From Oasisia sp. SBJ-2009 (Eukaryota; Annelida; Polychaeta; Sabellida; Siboglinidae), in assembly GCA_964017155.1 (NCBI GenBank), contig OZ024856.1:36800294-36864293 (forward strand): DNA of 64,000 bases. The letters run 5' to 3'. How positions within the stretch are numbered: the first letter of the stretch is position 1; each line of letters opens with the position of its first letter. Positions 27,809 through 45,537 of this stretch are shown one piece after another. The position numbers were made by a program, and so were the translations under genes. Under the pieces are notes generated by a model. The model was not told where the DNA came from and did no database searches. It worked only from the letters and a program-made list of their open reading frames with translations.

Positions 27809-30680
27809 GATTTAACAAGATTTAACAAGATTGCCACCTAGAGAATCAACTCTAGATGGCAGGTGGACAAGGAAGCCGTTTGGCTTATCGAGAGTCCAAC
27901 CTATCTATCTAAGTATACCCTGCCCGTCTTAGGTATATGTCAATTTTATTTTTAAACATATTAACACTTCTAGCACCTACACAATCAGCTGATAATTTGT
28001 TCCATTCGTTTACTATTCTTTGGGAAAATGAAAATTTTCTAATATCTAGTCTACACTGCTTCTTTGCTAATGCAACTCCATGTCCTCTAGTCCTTCTCTC
28101 TTCCTTGACCGTGAAAAAAATATTTCTGTCAATATTTTCATACCCATTCAATATTTAAAAAACCTCAATCTGATCTCCTCTCAATCTTCTGGTTTCTAGT
28201 GTTGTTAGACCACATTCTTTTAGACGCATTTCATAACTAATATTCCTGAGTTTTTGTATCATTTTTGTTGCTCTCCTTTGTACTCTTTCTAGCATATCAA
28301 TATCCTTCTTGCGATATGGCCTCCATGCTTGTATACAATATTCTAAATGAGGCCTAACTATTGTTTTATAAAGCGGTATTATTAGTTCTTTTTCTTTGTA
28401 TACTATATTTCGCCTAATTAATCCAAGAATTTGGTTTGCCTTCGCTGCTGCAATTCCACACTGCTCTGATACCTTCATGTCAGAACTAATGGTTAAACCT
28501 AAGTCCTTTTCCTTTACAGTAGTATTTAGTACAGTACCACCCATTGTATATTGTGCATTTTCATTCCCATGTCCTGTGTGGAGGCACTTACACTTTCCAA
28601 AGTTAAACAGCATTTGCCATTTCTCAGACCATTCTATCAACTTATTTAGATCATCTTGTAAATGCTGTCTATCTGCATCACTTTTTATTTTCCTAAACAC
28701 TTTTGTGTCGTCCGCAAACTTCAACACCTTGCTTGTTATGTCATCATCCAAATCATTGATATATATTAAGAATAAAATAGGTCCCAATACTGATCCTTGC
28801 GGTACTCAACTCAAAACAGATTTCCAATTTGAAACCTCCCCATCAACTACTACTCTTTGTCTTCTATCAATAAGCCATTTTTCTATCCAGTTAATCATAC
28901 TATTTCCTATGCCATGGGCCTTTAGTTTAAGTAGTAATCTTTGGTGTGGCACTTTGTCAAAGGCTTTTTTAAAATCTAAGTAGATTATATCTACTGGTGA
29001 TCCCTCATCTACCCACTTTGTGACATCTTCCAAAAAACATAACATATTTGTTAAGCATGACCTCGCTTTTAAAAACCCATGTTGAGATGTGTTTATCAAT
29101 TTATTTTTAACAAGAAAATCAACCAAGTGATCTTTAATTAGTCTTTCTAATAGTTTACAAATCACCGATGTTAAACTCACTGGTCTATAGTTCTCTGACT
29201 TGCTTCTTGATCCTTTTTTAAATAATGGTATGATGTTTGCTTCTTTCCATTCTACCGGAACCACTCCTTCCTCTAATGCCAAATTGAACACTGTTGCAAG
29301 TGGTATGCTAATTTGTTCTACAATTTCCAGTAGTAATTTGGGAGGAATCCCATCCACTCCTGGTGATTTATTATCCTTCATATCTCTTATTTTCATAGCT
29401 ACCATTTTTGGGGTTACAGTTAGTTGTCCTAAATAGTCACACTCTCTCCCTTCGAACTTAGTCTCTAGTACTGGTAATGTACTAATATCTTCCCTGGTAA
29501 ACACCGAACTAAAGTATTCATTTAGGTTTTCTGCCATTAAGAATCCCTCCGTTATTATGTTTCCATCACTACCTTCTAGTGGCCCGACCTTATCTTGAAC
29601 TTTCTGTTTACTTCGAACATACGCATAAAAACTCTTGCTGTCATGTTTTATGTTGAAAGCTATTTTTTGTTCATAGCTTCTCTTCGAATTTCTAATTTCA
29701 GCTGTAGCTTGATTAAGTGCTTCTTTATAAATGGCATAGTCTTCGTCACTTCCAGTATGTCTATATGTCTTCCACATCATTTGCTTGTACTTGATTTTTC
29801 TAATGGCTTCCTTCGATAAGTGTTTCTTTTTTGACCTTTTCCCCTGTTTTTTCAAGGGGACAAATTTGTCAACGACGCAGTCAATTTCCCTCTTTAAGAT
29901 ATTCCAGCATTCTGTTGCTGTCTTATTCTTCAGTGTGTTATTCCAGTCTATCTTCGCTAAATATTCCCTCATGTCCTTATATCTTCCTTTGTGAAAATGT
30001 TTCCTGTACCGTATTTTTCTGTTCCGTTCTCCTTTTACTTTGATGATAAAATGTATCTGGTTATGATCACTACATCCCAGTGGCTCACATATATTGACAT
30101 TATCAACAAATTCCTTCTGTGAGCTCAAACCCATGTCCAACACGTTCTTGTCCCTGGTTGGTTCTAACACATGTTGAAAAAGGAAACTATCTTGTACTAA
30201 ATTTAAAAACTCTTGATCCTCTCTCCCAGGACTCTGTAGAGATGTCCACTTTATATGCCCATGGTTAAAATCCCCCATAATAATACAGTCCCGTTTACTC
30301 ACTTCTTTTATAGCGTTGTGCATTTTTTCATTCTCTTCTATGCTTATGTTTGGACTACGATAAACTAACCCAACAGTTAATGTTGAGTTTCCTGTAACTA
30401 TGTTACACCAGACAGCTTCACATTCTGCTTCTTTTTCTAATTTTATTTCGTAAGCCTGGATGGATTCTTTAATATATAAAATAACTCCGCCTCCCCTTCT
30501 TCCTAATCTATCTTTCCTAAACATTACATATCCTGTCATTCCTAATTCGGCATCTGATATATCGGGGGTGGCCCAAGATTCAGTTATACCTATTATGTGA
30601 GGGTCAATATCTTCTACCATAATGTTTAGTTCATTTCTTTTGTTTACTATGCTCCTTGCATTTAAACAAACACATTTATA
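27809..30680 (-). mobile_element. CR1-like non-LTR retrotransposon, copy B
   Basis: Same family and orientation as copy A, with the same GATTTAACAA 3' repeats and stem-loop. It is 5'-truncated at 30680, where the sequence switches abruptly to a Ty3/gypsy element (CACATTTATA joined to TTGTTGGCAG). In copy A the LINE continues past this point. Confidence 0.9.
27909..30680 (-). pseudogene. CR1-like ORF2 copy B with two nonsense changes
   Basis: The endonuclease start missing from copy A's frame is in frame here (28806-30620), followed by the polymerase. A stop codon replaces the glycine of the reverse transcriptase SGVPQG motif near 28806. A second stop near 28155 cuts the C-terminal region after GDQIEVF. 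Both are single-base differences from copy A. The product would be inactive. Confidence 0.9.
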
Positions 30681-31989
30681 TTGTTGGCAGCATGCATCTT
30701 AAGTGTTACCGGGATGAGTTTGTTAGTGCCGATTCCGAGGCGCGAGATGGTCTTCATACCAGAGAGACAACTTTGACAGCCTGTGTCAGCCATGCAGGAG
30801 ACAATAGCCGACTTTGGCTTGATGTTGACATTGAACCCAAGATCGCTGTAGTCGTCCGGCGATGTGCTGACAGTCAGATCGGCGAATGGCTGTGGTTTGG
30901 AATGTGTCCTGGTCCATGTGTCAGATAGACGACTGTAGAGGTGGTGGTCCAAGCTGATGACTTTGGGAAAGCTGACTTCATCTGACGCGGTGCAGAGAGA
31001 ATCGAATACCGCTCCTTCATGTTCATCACTGGCTGACCTTGAAGTGTTCCTCTTGCTGGCAAGGCAGACATGCTCGAAGTGGTTATTCTTGCCACAGCGT
31101 TTACAGGTGTGACCGTAGGCAGTGCATTCCTTCTGGCGGAGTTTCACGTGGGACCTCGCTCCGTGTCCTTTCTTGCCACAGTAGGTGCATAGGTCGGGCT
31201 TCTCGATAGAACAAGCGGCGTTGTCGTGTTTGCTGATTAGGCTTTCCTTCTTGTGCCGCCTGTATGAGCTGCTAGTAGCCTCAGCTCCTTGAGGGCGTGA
31301 AGGAGCCGTGAAGCAGAGCGCTTGCCGGATTCCTTTGCTTCCACAAACTGGAATATTTCCTCGAGCTTCATCTTCTGGTTGCCGTCCCCCACTATGTCCA
31401 GTTGTATGTCCTGGTCTGCGAGCCCGCGGGTAACACTGTCACAGAGGACTGGTTCGGTGTAGTTCACATCGTGTTTGCAGTGTGGACATTCGATGATGAA
31501 TTTACATACTCCAGCTTGTCCGCGGAGTCTTGCACCGAATGCTCGAACTGGCTCGTCGTGATCCTGCCGCATGTTATGCAGTGTAACGCGTACCACCATG
31601 ATATTTTCTTCACGCACAGCGAGACGTTTGATGTCCTTGATGACATCTTCTACGGCAAGGTGAGTGAGTGAGCCTCCTGCATTGCGAGATAGGTCCTTGC
31701 GCAATTGTTCATCACAACACTCGAGGAGCTGGATGACCTTGTCCTTGCCTGTAATATGGGTGGCTTCGACATAGTCGGTCCATCTGGAGGTAAAGTATGC
31801 CCATTCCTCACTTGTTCCAGCAGACGATATCGTGGGGCGCTTGACTTTCTCGACCTTGGCCGAGGTACCGTCACCAGCATGTGACATGTGAGTCGTAGCG
31901 TGGGTGGTAATCAGTGCAGCAGCGACGACACCTTCCACGTCTGGAGTTTTGTACGGGCATCCTTCGATGGGGCAGGCGATTTCAGGCAT
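30681..31989 (-). pseudogene. Ty3/gypsy gag-protease fragment
   Basis: Starts MPEIACPIEGCPYKTP, a Cys2-type N-terminus. A 4-base deletion relative to the other copy near 31288 shifts the frame after ASRLLHA. The later part keeps CKRCGKNNHFEHVC and the protease motif MADTGCQSC. Unlike the fuller copy, it has no nonsense codon after HATTHM. Confidence 0.85.
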
Positions 31990-32013
31990 CTTGCAGGCTA
32001 CGCAGTTCCGTCA

Positions 32014-32116
32014 TAGATAAGAACTCGTCTATTTTGTGTACATCCGTTTATTCACAGAGAACAAATGATGGAATTGCGTCTGGAAAGATAGGATAGAAGA
32101 AGCATATTAGTCTCTA
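32014..32116 (-). repeat. 5' LTR of the truncated gypsy element
   Basis: 103 bp matching both LTRs of the 49.6-54.7 kb element with a few differences. It ends in the same TAGA/TCTA termini. Confidence 0.9.
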
Positions 32117-32535
32117 ATATAGAATTAAAAGTTAATGACGTAGCATTAGTTTTGGGGACATATTCGCAAATCGCAAGACATCGCCTTTGCGGTCGTGATA
32201 CGTCTGGGGAGCGCTACTCATTGCTCACGCCCAGTGACATCGGTTTATTTACGCCGGTTCGACGACATTAAATTGATATAAAACATAATTTAAAAAAACG
32301 ATATCCGACTTCGTTTAGCGGGTGTGATGCAAAATGACATTCCAAACACATACACATCGAAAACAATGATAAAACCGTTTTGAATAGGCCCTAATAATTT
32401 AGGCCAGTTAACTGGAAAATTACCGACGTTTTAGTTTACTTCAGCACGTTTAAACTGCGTACCGCAAAACAGCGTCATCAAATAATAACAATTAATTATA
32501 TCTCAGCAGTTCGCGCGAATATCGAAGTTTCACTG
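32117..32535. other. no gene identified
   Basis: AT-rich spacer with no recognisable feature. Confidence 0.5.
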
Positions 32536-32539
32536 GCAT

Positions 32540-32707
<168 letters not shown>

Positions 32708-32824
32708 TTAGTTTCGTTATCAAAACCACACATACAATATACATTAATTATTATTGTACACGTAAATGAATTATGAATTAATCAAAAATAGTGGTGACGT
32801 CTGATGACTTCGAGCAGTGACACT

Positions 32825-32835
32825 GTATATAAAGG
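32825..32835 (+). promoter_or_regulatory. candidate TATA box
   Basis: GTATATAAAGG is a good TATA match, about 240 bp upstream of the ATG of a possible secreted protein. The start site would be near 32860. Confidence 0.4.
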
Positions 32836-33071
32836 TTACATAAGCAAAGCATCCGTTTCACCAGACTACCTTCTCGGCGAAGTTATGCGGCCGAGTGAGA
32901 GTCGGTATAGCGAGACTAAGTCGATTCTAAGGTTAGCCTCAATTACCCATGCTCAATGAGGTGGCAGCCCTTTTTAGGTCCTCACATCTGCCTGGGTTTC
33001 TTTGATTTCCCACTAGGTTTATTAATCCATGGTATTGACATTTTCCGACAATAATTAGTCTCCGTCGACAC

Positions 33072-33506
33072 ATGTCATGTTTAAAATTCGTAAAAATTAC
33101 ATATCTCTTTCTCCTGCTAATGTTGACACCTCTAGGCCAAAGTACACCTGTATGCATACGCACATGTTCACTAGCTGCCAAATTACACCTGTATGCATAC
33201 GCACATGTTCACTGTCTGACAAATATCACTATTTCGCAACTGCATATCATGTTACGCAGAAATATCATTTCCATTCAACCAGTCCTACATTTATTGTTTC
33301 CAGAAATTTACAAAAGTACCAAATGCAGTTCTTTTAAGCGGGACTACAATAGAAATCCATTTGGTGGTATGTCCCCAAAAGTCGACCACAGCACCAGCTA
33401 CAACGCCATCTACCGAATGAACAGTGCAAAAGGAAAATTCTGCAAGTGTCTAAATAATAAACTTCCTGGTTGGCAAAACGAAACATGTGTTCCCATGTTG
33501 AGTTAA
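33072..33506 (+). CDS. possible small secreted protein
   Basis: 144 codons. The N-terminus MSCLKFVKITYLFLLLMLT, then PLGQS, is a good signal peptide with a likely cleavage after GQS. The C-terminal part has KCSSFKRDYNRNPFGG and FCKCLNNKLPGWQNETCVPM, which look protein-like and cysteine-bearing. Further codons after the stop, about 33534-33677, also read as Cys-rich (TCCYTKCV, CLCK), so the true model may be spliced. Against it, a 29-bp sequence is duplicated inside (33144, 33185) with a 41-bp period that changes frame. No family recognised. Confidence 0.3.
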   Translation: MSCLKFVKITYLFLLLMLTPLGQSTPVCIRTCSLAAKLHLYAYAHVHCLTNITISQLHIMLRRNIISIQPVLHLLFPEIYKSTKCSSFKRDYNRNPFGGMSPKVDHSTSYNAIYRMNSAKGKFCKCLNNKLPGWQNETCVPMLS

Positions 33507-33743
33507 TTTTCATACAATTTAAATGCCTCTAACAACTGTCAAATGGATGGTAATAGGGGTCAAGTAGACTGACACGTAGTTGGATATACATACAGCGAAA
33601 AGGTACAGTTTGGGTCTACATGTTGTTATACAAAATGTGTGACAGCTCCTTGGGCTTGGCTTTGCTTGTGTAAACAGTAAACACGTCGCTTGTTCGGTGG
33701 TTATGTAGTACTCCTACTGTGTTTATATACTAAGATTACTAAA

Positions 33744-33744
33744 A

Positions 33745-33812
<68 letters not shown>
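33744..33812. repeat. (TA)n microsatellite
   Basis: About 65 bp of pure TA. Confidence 0.95.
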
Positions 33813-34096
33813 TATAAGATTAATATATTAAATAAAGTTATATAATATAAAGTATTTAAAATCATAAGGAATAAATTAATAGTGTAAAGCGTAGATGTAA
33901 GCATTCAAAATATACACATACAGTTTACACTAGTAGTACACACATGAATATAATTTTAATTACGGATAGAATAGAAATGTCATGAAAACGAGAGCATGAC
34001 TCAATCGCGCGCGTATGCCAGTTTTGAAGAACTGTTTTGTAAATGTTTCTTGAAAGACCTCAGAGTGTTCAGTAGTTTACAGTTCTCATGCAAGTA

Positions 34097-35499
34097 TACA
34101 ATACAATACAATACAATACAATAAAACTTTATTGTCCCGAACCGGGAAATTCATTTTGCAGCGTTCGTCGTCATAAAAATATAAAATACAGAGTAGAGAA
34201 ATAAAAAAAATGCTAATAAATTCATTATTAAAACAGTAAGTGAACATCAATCATAATAAAATACAAGATAAATTCTATAATATAATTTTAAAATTAAAGT
34301 TAAGTTGTAATTGTGGTCTTCCTTTTACAAATAAAAAAATTAAATACAACATACACACATAACGCCAGAGGTGATTATCGTTTTGAATTTAGGAGTCGTA
34401 CTGACATTGGGATGAATGAATCTCGCTTTCTGTTTGTTTTGGATGTTATTGTTCTGAACCTTCTGGACGAGGGCAGAAGGACGTACTCGTTATATAGGAT
34501 GTGTGTGCTGTCGTTAATTATTTTATTGGCTTTACGGAGAACCTGCTTTTCGTACAAAGCAGTGACAGAGGTTTGTTTGAGGCCGGTTATTTTGCTACTA
34601 ATATTTACAACGCGCTGCAATTTATTCTTGTCTTTCTGGCTAACGTTCCCAAACCAACATATAAAAGAAAATGTCAAAACACTCTGTATACAAGATTTGT
34701 AAAACATGGATAAAATGGTGTTATCAATATTAAAGGATCGAAGTTTTCTAAGGCAGTAAAGACGCTGCTGGCATTTCTTGTACGTGACACTGCAGTGGCG
34801 GTCCCATTTCAACTTATTTTCAATTGTTGTGCCGAGGTATTTATACTCGTCAACTACCTCTACCTTGTTATCGTGGATGACAGTATCAGACTGGGATGGA
34901 GGGTATTTCCTAAAATCAATGCACATGTCTTTGGTTTTTGTTGCATTCAGACACAAATACGATCTATCACACCATACAACAAAGTCGTTTAACACAGGAC
35001 CATGGCCAACTTCATCGTTAGACAACAGACTGAGTAAAGCTGTATCATCTGAGAATTTAATAAAGTACCTATTCGGACGGATGCTCCTGCAGTCATTTGT
35101 GTATAAAATGAATAAAAGAGGGGATAAGACACATCCTTGGGGTGAGCCAGTGGAAACAACCTTCACGCTAGAAGTTGTGTTATTCACTCGAACCTGTTGG
35201 GGTCTCCCCACCAAAAAATCAAGCACCCATAGCGCCAATTCAGATTCAAGCTTAAATTCGGAAATTAATTTCTTAAACAACAAGTGAGGCTGCAGCGTAT
35301 TGAAGGCAGAACTCATATCCAGATAGAGAACTCTGGCATGGGTTTTGGCGTCCTCAAGATGACAAAGTACATAATTTATTACAGTAGCGACTGCATCCTC
35401 CACCCCTCTCCCAGGCCGATATGCAAATTGCAGGGGATCTAAAAGATGGTCTGTACGGGTCATGATCATGGTTTTAATGATTTTTTCAAAACTCTTCAT
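34097..35499 (-). mobile_element. L2/Rex-like non-LTR retrotransposon, 5'-truncated
   Basis: The minus-strand 3' end has the tandem tail (CAATA)n at 34097-34123 (plus-strand reading) followed by a 3'UTR that includes GACAATAAAGTTTTATTG in sense. The reverse transcriptase lies upstream. It is a different family from the CR1-like copies, both in sequence and in tail. Confidence 0.85.
34375..35499 (-). CDS. reverse transcriptase fragment (L2/Rex-like)
   Basis: 374 open codons beginning inside the polymerase. Motifs in order: DPLQFAYRPGRGVEDAV, YLDMSSAFNTLQPHLL, STGSPQGCVLSPLLFILY, and KFSDDTALLSLL, where S replaces the usual alanine of F-A-D-D. The thumb and C-terminal region follow (EYKYLGTTIENKLKWD). 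The endonuclease and any ORF1 are missing, so this is a 5'-truncated copy, yet the remaining frame has no stop. It is probably a recent dead-on-arrival insertion. Confidence 0.85.
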   Translation of the reverse strand: MKSFEKIIKTMIMTRTDHLLDPLQFAYRPGRGVEDAVATVINYVLCHLEDAKTHARVLYLDMSSAFNTLQPHLLFKKLISEFKLESELALWVLDFLVGRPQQVRVNNTTSSVKVVSTGSPQGCVLSPLLFILYTNDCRSIRPNRYFIKFSDDTALLSLLSNDEVGHGPVLNDFVVWCDRSYLCLNATKTKDMCIDFRKYPPSQSDTVIHDNKVEVVDEYKYLGTTIENKLKWDRHCSVTYKKCQQRLYCLRKLRSFNIDNTILSMFYKSCIQSVLTFSFICWFGNVSQKDKNKLQRVVNISSKITGLKQTSVTALYEKQVLRKANKIINDSTHILYNEYVLLPSSRRFRTITSKTNRKRDSFIPMSVRLLNSKR

Positions 35500-35756
35500 T
35501 ACGTGCGAGGGTTACAGTCTATAGTACACATACGACAAGAAGTGAATTCTCTCGAGTTGGCGAATGCTTCTGTACAATGTCACTCATGTGTGACGGTGCC
35601 AATCCGTTGAACGTTTATTCTAAAAGTGCAATTACATTAGTTATCTTTATCGTCGGGTCCATGCTCTGAACAACATTGTCACGTGGTCACTAATAATGTG
35701 CAGTCAACCGTATCTTTCTGCTGGTGACTGGCTAATGTGGACACTATTCATGCTGA

Positions 35757-36110
35757 CGTGTACAGCGTGCATGAGTTAAATGTATTACAGCTTGTATGAG
35801 TTAAATGTTTAACTCATACAGGTTATACGAGTTAAATGTTGTATAGAGTGTATGTGTAAATTGCACAGCGTGCATGAGTTTGATGTTGCACAGCGTGTTT
35901 GAATTAAATGTTGCACAACGTGTACGAGTTAAATGTTGCACAGCATACATGTATGAGTTAAATGTTGTAAGCGTGTTTTAGTTTAATGTTTTACATCATA
36001 TATATTATAAATGTTACGTTCTACAGCGTGTATGAGTTAAATGTTGTACAGCATACATGTATATATGAGTTAAATGGTGTAAGCGTGTTTGAGTGGAATG
36101 TTGTACATCA

Positions 36111-36113
<3 letters not shown>
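35757..36113. repeat. minisatellite, about 27-bp unit
   Basis: About a dozen degenerate copies of ACAGCGTGTATGAGTTAAAT plus GTTG. It passes straight into a (TA)n tract. Confidence 0.85.

Positions 36114-36206
<93 letters not shown>
36113..36206. repeat. (TA)n microsatellite
   Basis: About 90 bp of TA, ending 80 bp before the first recognised exon of the macrodomain gene. Confidence 0.95.
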
Positions 36207-36208
<2 letters not shown>

Positions 36209-36284
36209 GTGAGTGTGTGTGTGTAAGAACGTTATATAACTAATAATGTAAGAAGCTAAATGACCTCTACTCAATTATTTATAG

Positions 36285-41918
<5,634 letters not shown>

Positions 41919-43762
41919 ATGCTGGCAGATTTACGCCAAGGATTCGTATCTTGCCCTTGCCGAGTGTGCGAACCACTACCTACGACTCGCAACGACCTGC
42001 TACGTTGGAAATTACATCCATAACAAGATGGTGTTATAGGTTTGTTCCTAAAATGCCTTCGCTATGAGGAACCTGCAGGATAATTAGGAGGCGTTGATGT
42101 GCACATCGGGTTTGTGACATCATCGCGTTATTTACGCGCGCTGTTTAATTTTGTTTCAGTTCATCTTTGACTGAGATATTTTTGTTTCCAACCAACTGTT
42201 ATAACTATAAGACATATCTACAACGTAGTAGTAGTAAGTAAGTAAACTTTTACTACGACGTGTGTTAACACAAGCTGGATGTATTGAATGAATGCGGCGT
42301 AACCATGTAACGGGACACTGGTTTGACGGCACGAGGCCCGAGTTGTGTAACGGTGCCACCTGGATTATTTATTCTGTAGGTTCCCCATTGACCTATCCAA
42401 CACGTGACCTGGTTCAATAGTAAACTCTATCAAGCGATGACAAAAAAGCTGGAAAGCTGGATATGTGCAGTTGGGCATATACCCTATTTGTTAAACAAAA
42501 GCTAACACATTAGCAACTTTCCTTAAAGTCTTTGTCATAAAGATAATCTTCTGAAACCAGAATTAATTTCGACAAAACATACGACAAAAATCACCTGTTC
42601 AGGGCGCCATTTTGTTGACCGCTTGACTAAGCACTAGCACACATGAACTACTCGGGCGAATGCTATAGCGTACTGATGTCATTGTATATGAATTGGTTTG
42701 TCGTCACCGTCCGAATACACCCGATCATGACTGGCCTCTGTTTACCTTTCACAAATTTTGTTACAGGAAATTACGCCTTTACTTATTGGTAATATATGCA
42801 ATTTAACGCGTAGGCCTACAACGCCTTTCGACATAGAACTCATCAATGCGGTTATGGTATTTACTCAATGAAGGCGGTAGAAATGTTTTGTTTTTCCCGC
42901 GTATGTTGAAAGTCATCAAAAGTAGGCAACTGCACGATGGCATGACATGTTAATGTCGAAACATTTAGCGATATTTACAGCATTCAATTTATATATTTGC
43001 TCAGATTATTAATTAACACAAATTTGGCAGTTAAAATGTACATATTAAATATGCAAATGCTTCTACATACCCACCTCCACAAAATGTAATGCACATTCAC
43101 CACAGTAGCATAATGTTAGTTTTTGTGAATTTAATGTTTTTATTTGTGTATTCACACTTTGTATTTTTCTGACGGCGTTTTTCCAGCCGATCACTGGTAG
43201 TGTATTGAAAACTGTAGCTTAGTGTATCTGCTGAGCCTTGTGTATTTTGGTTAATGACTTTACAACGTAATAAGACATTGACATTGCACCAATGCACAAG
43301 CCGTATTATAGAAGTGTGTATTGCGTATTTTAGAAGTGTATATTAAACAGGAGATGCCATCGCAACGTGTCTATGCCGATGACAGTTTTAAGTAGCCAAC
43401 ACATTTCTGTGTTTGGTGTTTATCTTGATGTTATGTATTACGGCTGCAACTGGCATGAGAAATAGTAATATGAAAAAGATAACACAGATCATCAGTTGTG
43501 TTGTGTCGCTGGTTCGCACAATAACCGTTACCGCGGCAGTCTTGGTCTCGTTATGTACGAGTGTCTACGGTTATGGCTTATGCAAATATCCACACACACT
43601 AGCGCAATGTTGAGGAATTGTGTTATGATGTGTTTGTATGAAAAGGACGCGCAACCCTAAATAAAAAAATGCCCAAGCAATTTAGCAATGTTTACTGTAT
43701 CACATACCATAGTTTTTTTTATTTAATTCTCAGATCATTTAGTATGTGTTTAATGAGAATTG
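41919..43762. other. 3' flank of the macrodomain gene, no gene identified
   Basis: Likely starts with the 3'UTR. No clear poly(A) signal was assigned. A CGCCATTTTGTTGACC stretch lies near 42605. A 66-codon frame at 43413-43613 has hydrophobic content but no support. Confidence 0.5.
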
Positions 43763-44039
43763 CTAATAGGGCGTGTAAGTATCGCGTGCGAAAACGAATT
43801 TCGTTAACGTATAGGACTTCGTTTTGTTTTTGGTTGTAATAATCGAACTGTTCCCAAATAGCGTATTTCAGTTATATTGTCCGAACGATTATTACAAGCA
43901 GAAGCAATGGAACACTTTGCCGGTGACAATGATCACGGAAATCATTAATTGTAATCGATTATTATGCCTTTATTTATGGTGGTTGCCATGACATCGCCGG
44001 CTAGTACTTGTGTTTGGCAATCTTGACTAATAATGAAGA

Positions 44040-45390
44040 CACGGGCGTCGATCGGTGGGGGACGGGGGTGACGCGTCCCCCCACTTTTCAGGGTGGGGGA
44101 CAGCATAGGAATTGTCCCCCTCCCCCACTTTTTAATTCAGAAAAATTGCGAGGCATATAGCCTGACTCAACACGCCTCTCTCTTAAAAGCCGCTACATAG
44201 GACTACCTAGACAATAAACTCGCGATATGAAGTTCAGCAAAGTTATTTATCGCAAATTAACACCAGGCAAACAAGTTTGAGGCATGTTTTGCTAGTCATC
44301 ACAGGAGAGGTATCGAACAGCCCGTGGCATTTATACGAAAAATGCTTTGTTATTTCGCTGCACATTGATGATTTTAAATTTATCGCGCATACGCAGAAAG
44401 GCCAATCGGAAAGTTTATAACTACCGGAAAATGTAAGCCGTTGCCGGGCTCTATTAGTTTGCAACCTTGTGTTGATATTATTAATAGGCTCTAGCCATCA
44501 AGCACATTTTAAATGATGACATTTGTGTTGCAATTTCACCCCTCGCCTGCTTGATGCTTATCGCCTACGGCAAAAGCGGCGGATTCCTACACATTGTGCA
44601 ACTTATTCCCACATGAGTGATAACAATTGTTTTTGCCAACATTTTGGATTGGGAAGTTCTACACAGGCACACCATGGTCGTCGATCAGTGGGGGACGAGG
44701 GGGACGCTGACCACCTCGCGACCTAAGGGGGTCAGCATAGGAAATGTCCTTATACTTTTTGAGTTCATAAAACAAATGTATAGGCATATAAAGCGAGACT
44801 GATCACTCCCCTCTCTTAAAAACCCTACATCGGTCTAGTAGTTAAATTAATAATAAAAACTAATCTTGCGACAACCTAGTGAAAAATCACTAGATAAATT
44901 GCTTGGTGGGCCGCAGCCCGCAACTTGATCTTAGTATAGTAAATAGTCATCATGCCGGGCTCTGGTCATTTTGCACCCTTGTGTTGATATATTAATAGGC
45001 GTTAACCATCAAGCACATAATAGATAAATTTTGTTTTGCCCTGTCACCCCTTTGATTGCAGCCTGGTCGTCCTGGTGGATATTTATATTGCCTACGGCGG
45101 AACCAGCAGATTTATGCACTTTGTGTAATTTGATCTCATTTTAGTGATGACAAATTTCTTTGCCAAAATGTGGGATTGGGAAGTCCTACACAGGCACCCC
45201 GGTAAGCTCTGCATCTTGTCACTCTATGAATCAGGCAAGCAGTGTTGGGTTTAAAATCTCTCTTCAAATATATGTTGCCAACACAACAATTATAAACAGC
45301 ATAACATAAAGGCTTTCTTAGTTTAGAATTAGCACCAGACCAACAATGAATAATTTTTTTTATTAAAAAAATACTTATGTGTATTTCAGG

Positions 45391-45453
<63 letters not shown>

Positions 45454-45529
45454 GCATACATATGTGTATATAAATTGGTCCCCCACCCCCCCCCCCCCCC
45501 ACACTTTTAAAACCGGATCGACGCCCTTG
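44040..45529. mobile_element. hAT-like insertion with 8-bp target duplication
   Basis: Ends CACGGGCGTCGATC (44040) and GATCGACGCCCTTG (45529) form an imperfect TIR. It is flanked by AATGAAGA at 44032-44039 and again at 45530-45537, a perfect 8-bp duplication typical of hAT. The opposite arm of the palindrome gives the uninterrupted target, which confirms the borders. Inside are two diverged tandem copies (about 44040-44670 and 44671-45205), both ending in TTGGGAAGTYCTACACAGGC. No transposase was recognised. Confidence 0.85.
45395..45451. repeat. (TA)n microsatellite inside the hAT-like element
   Basis: About 57 bp of TA, followed by a poly-C stretch at 45485-45500. Confidence 0.95.
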
Positions 45530-45537
45530 AATGAAGA

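Larger units (their letters stand above)
30681..32116 (-). mobile_element. 5' part of a Ty3/gypsy element
   Basis: Minus-strand LTR (32014-32116), gag, zinc-knuckle region and the start of the aspartic protease. It is nearly identical to 49574-51010 of the element at 49.6-54.7 kb. Everything downstream of the protease is missing, replaced by LINE copy B at 30680. No gypsy sequence is visible on the far side of the LINE. Confidence 0.9.
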
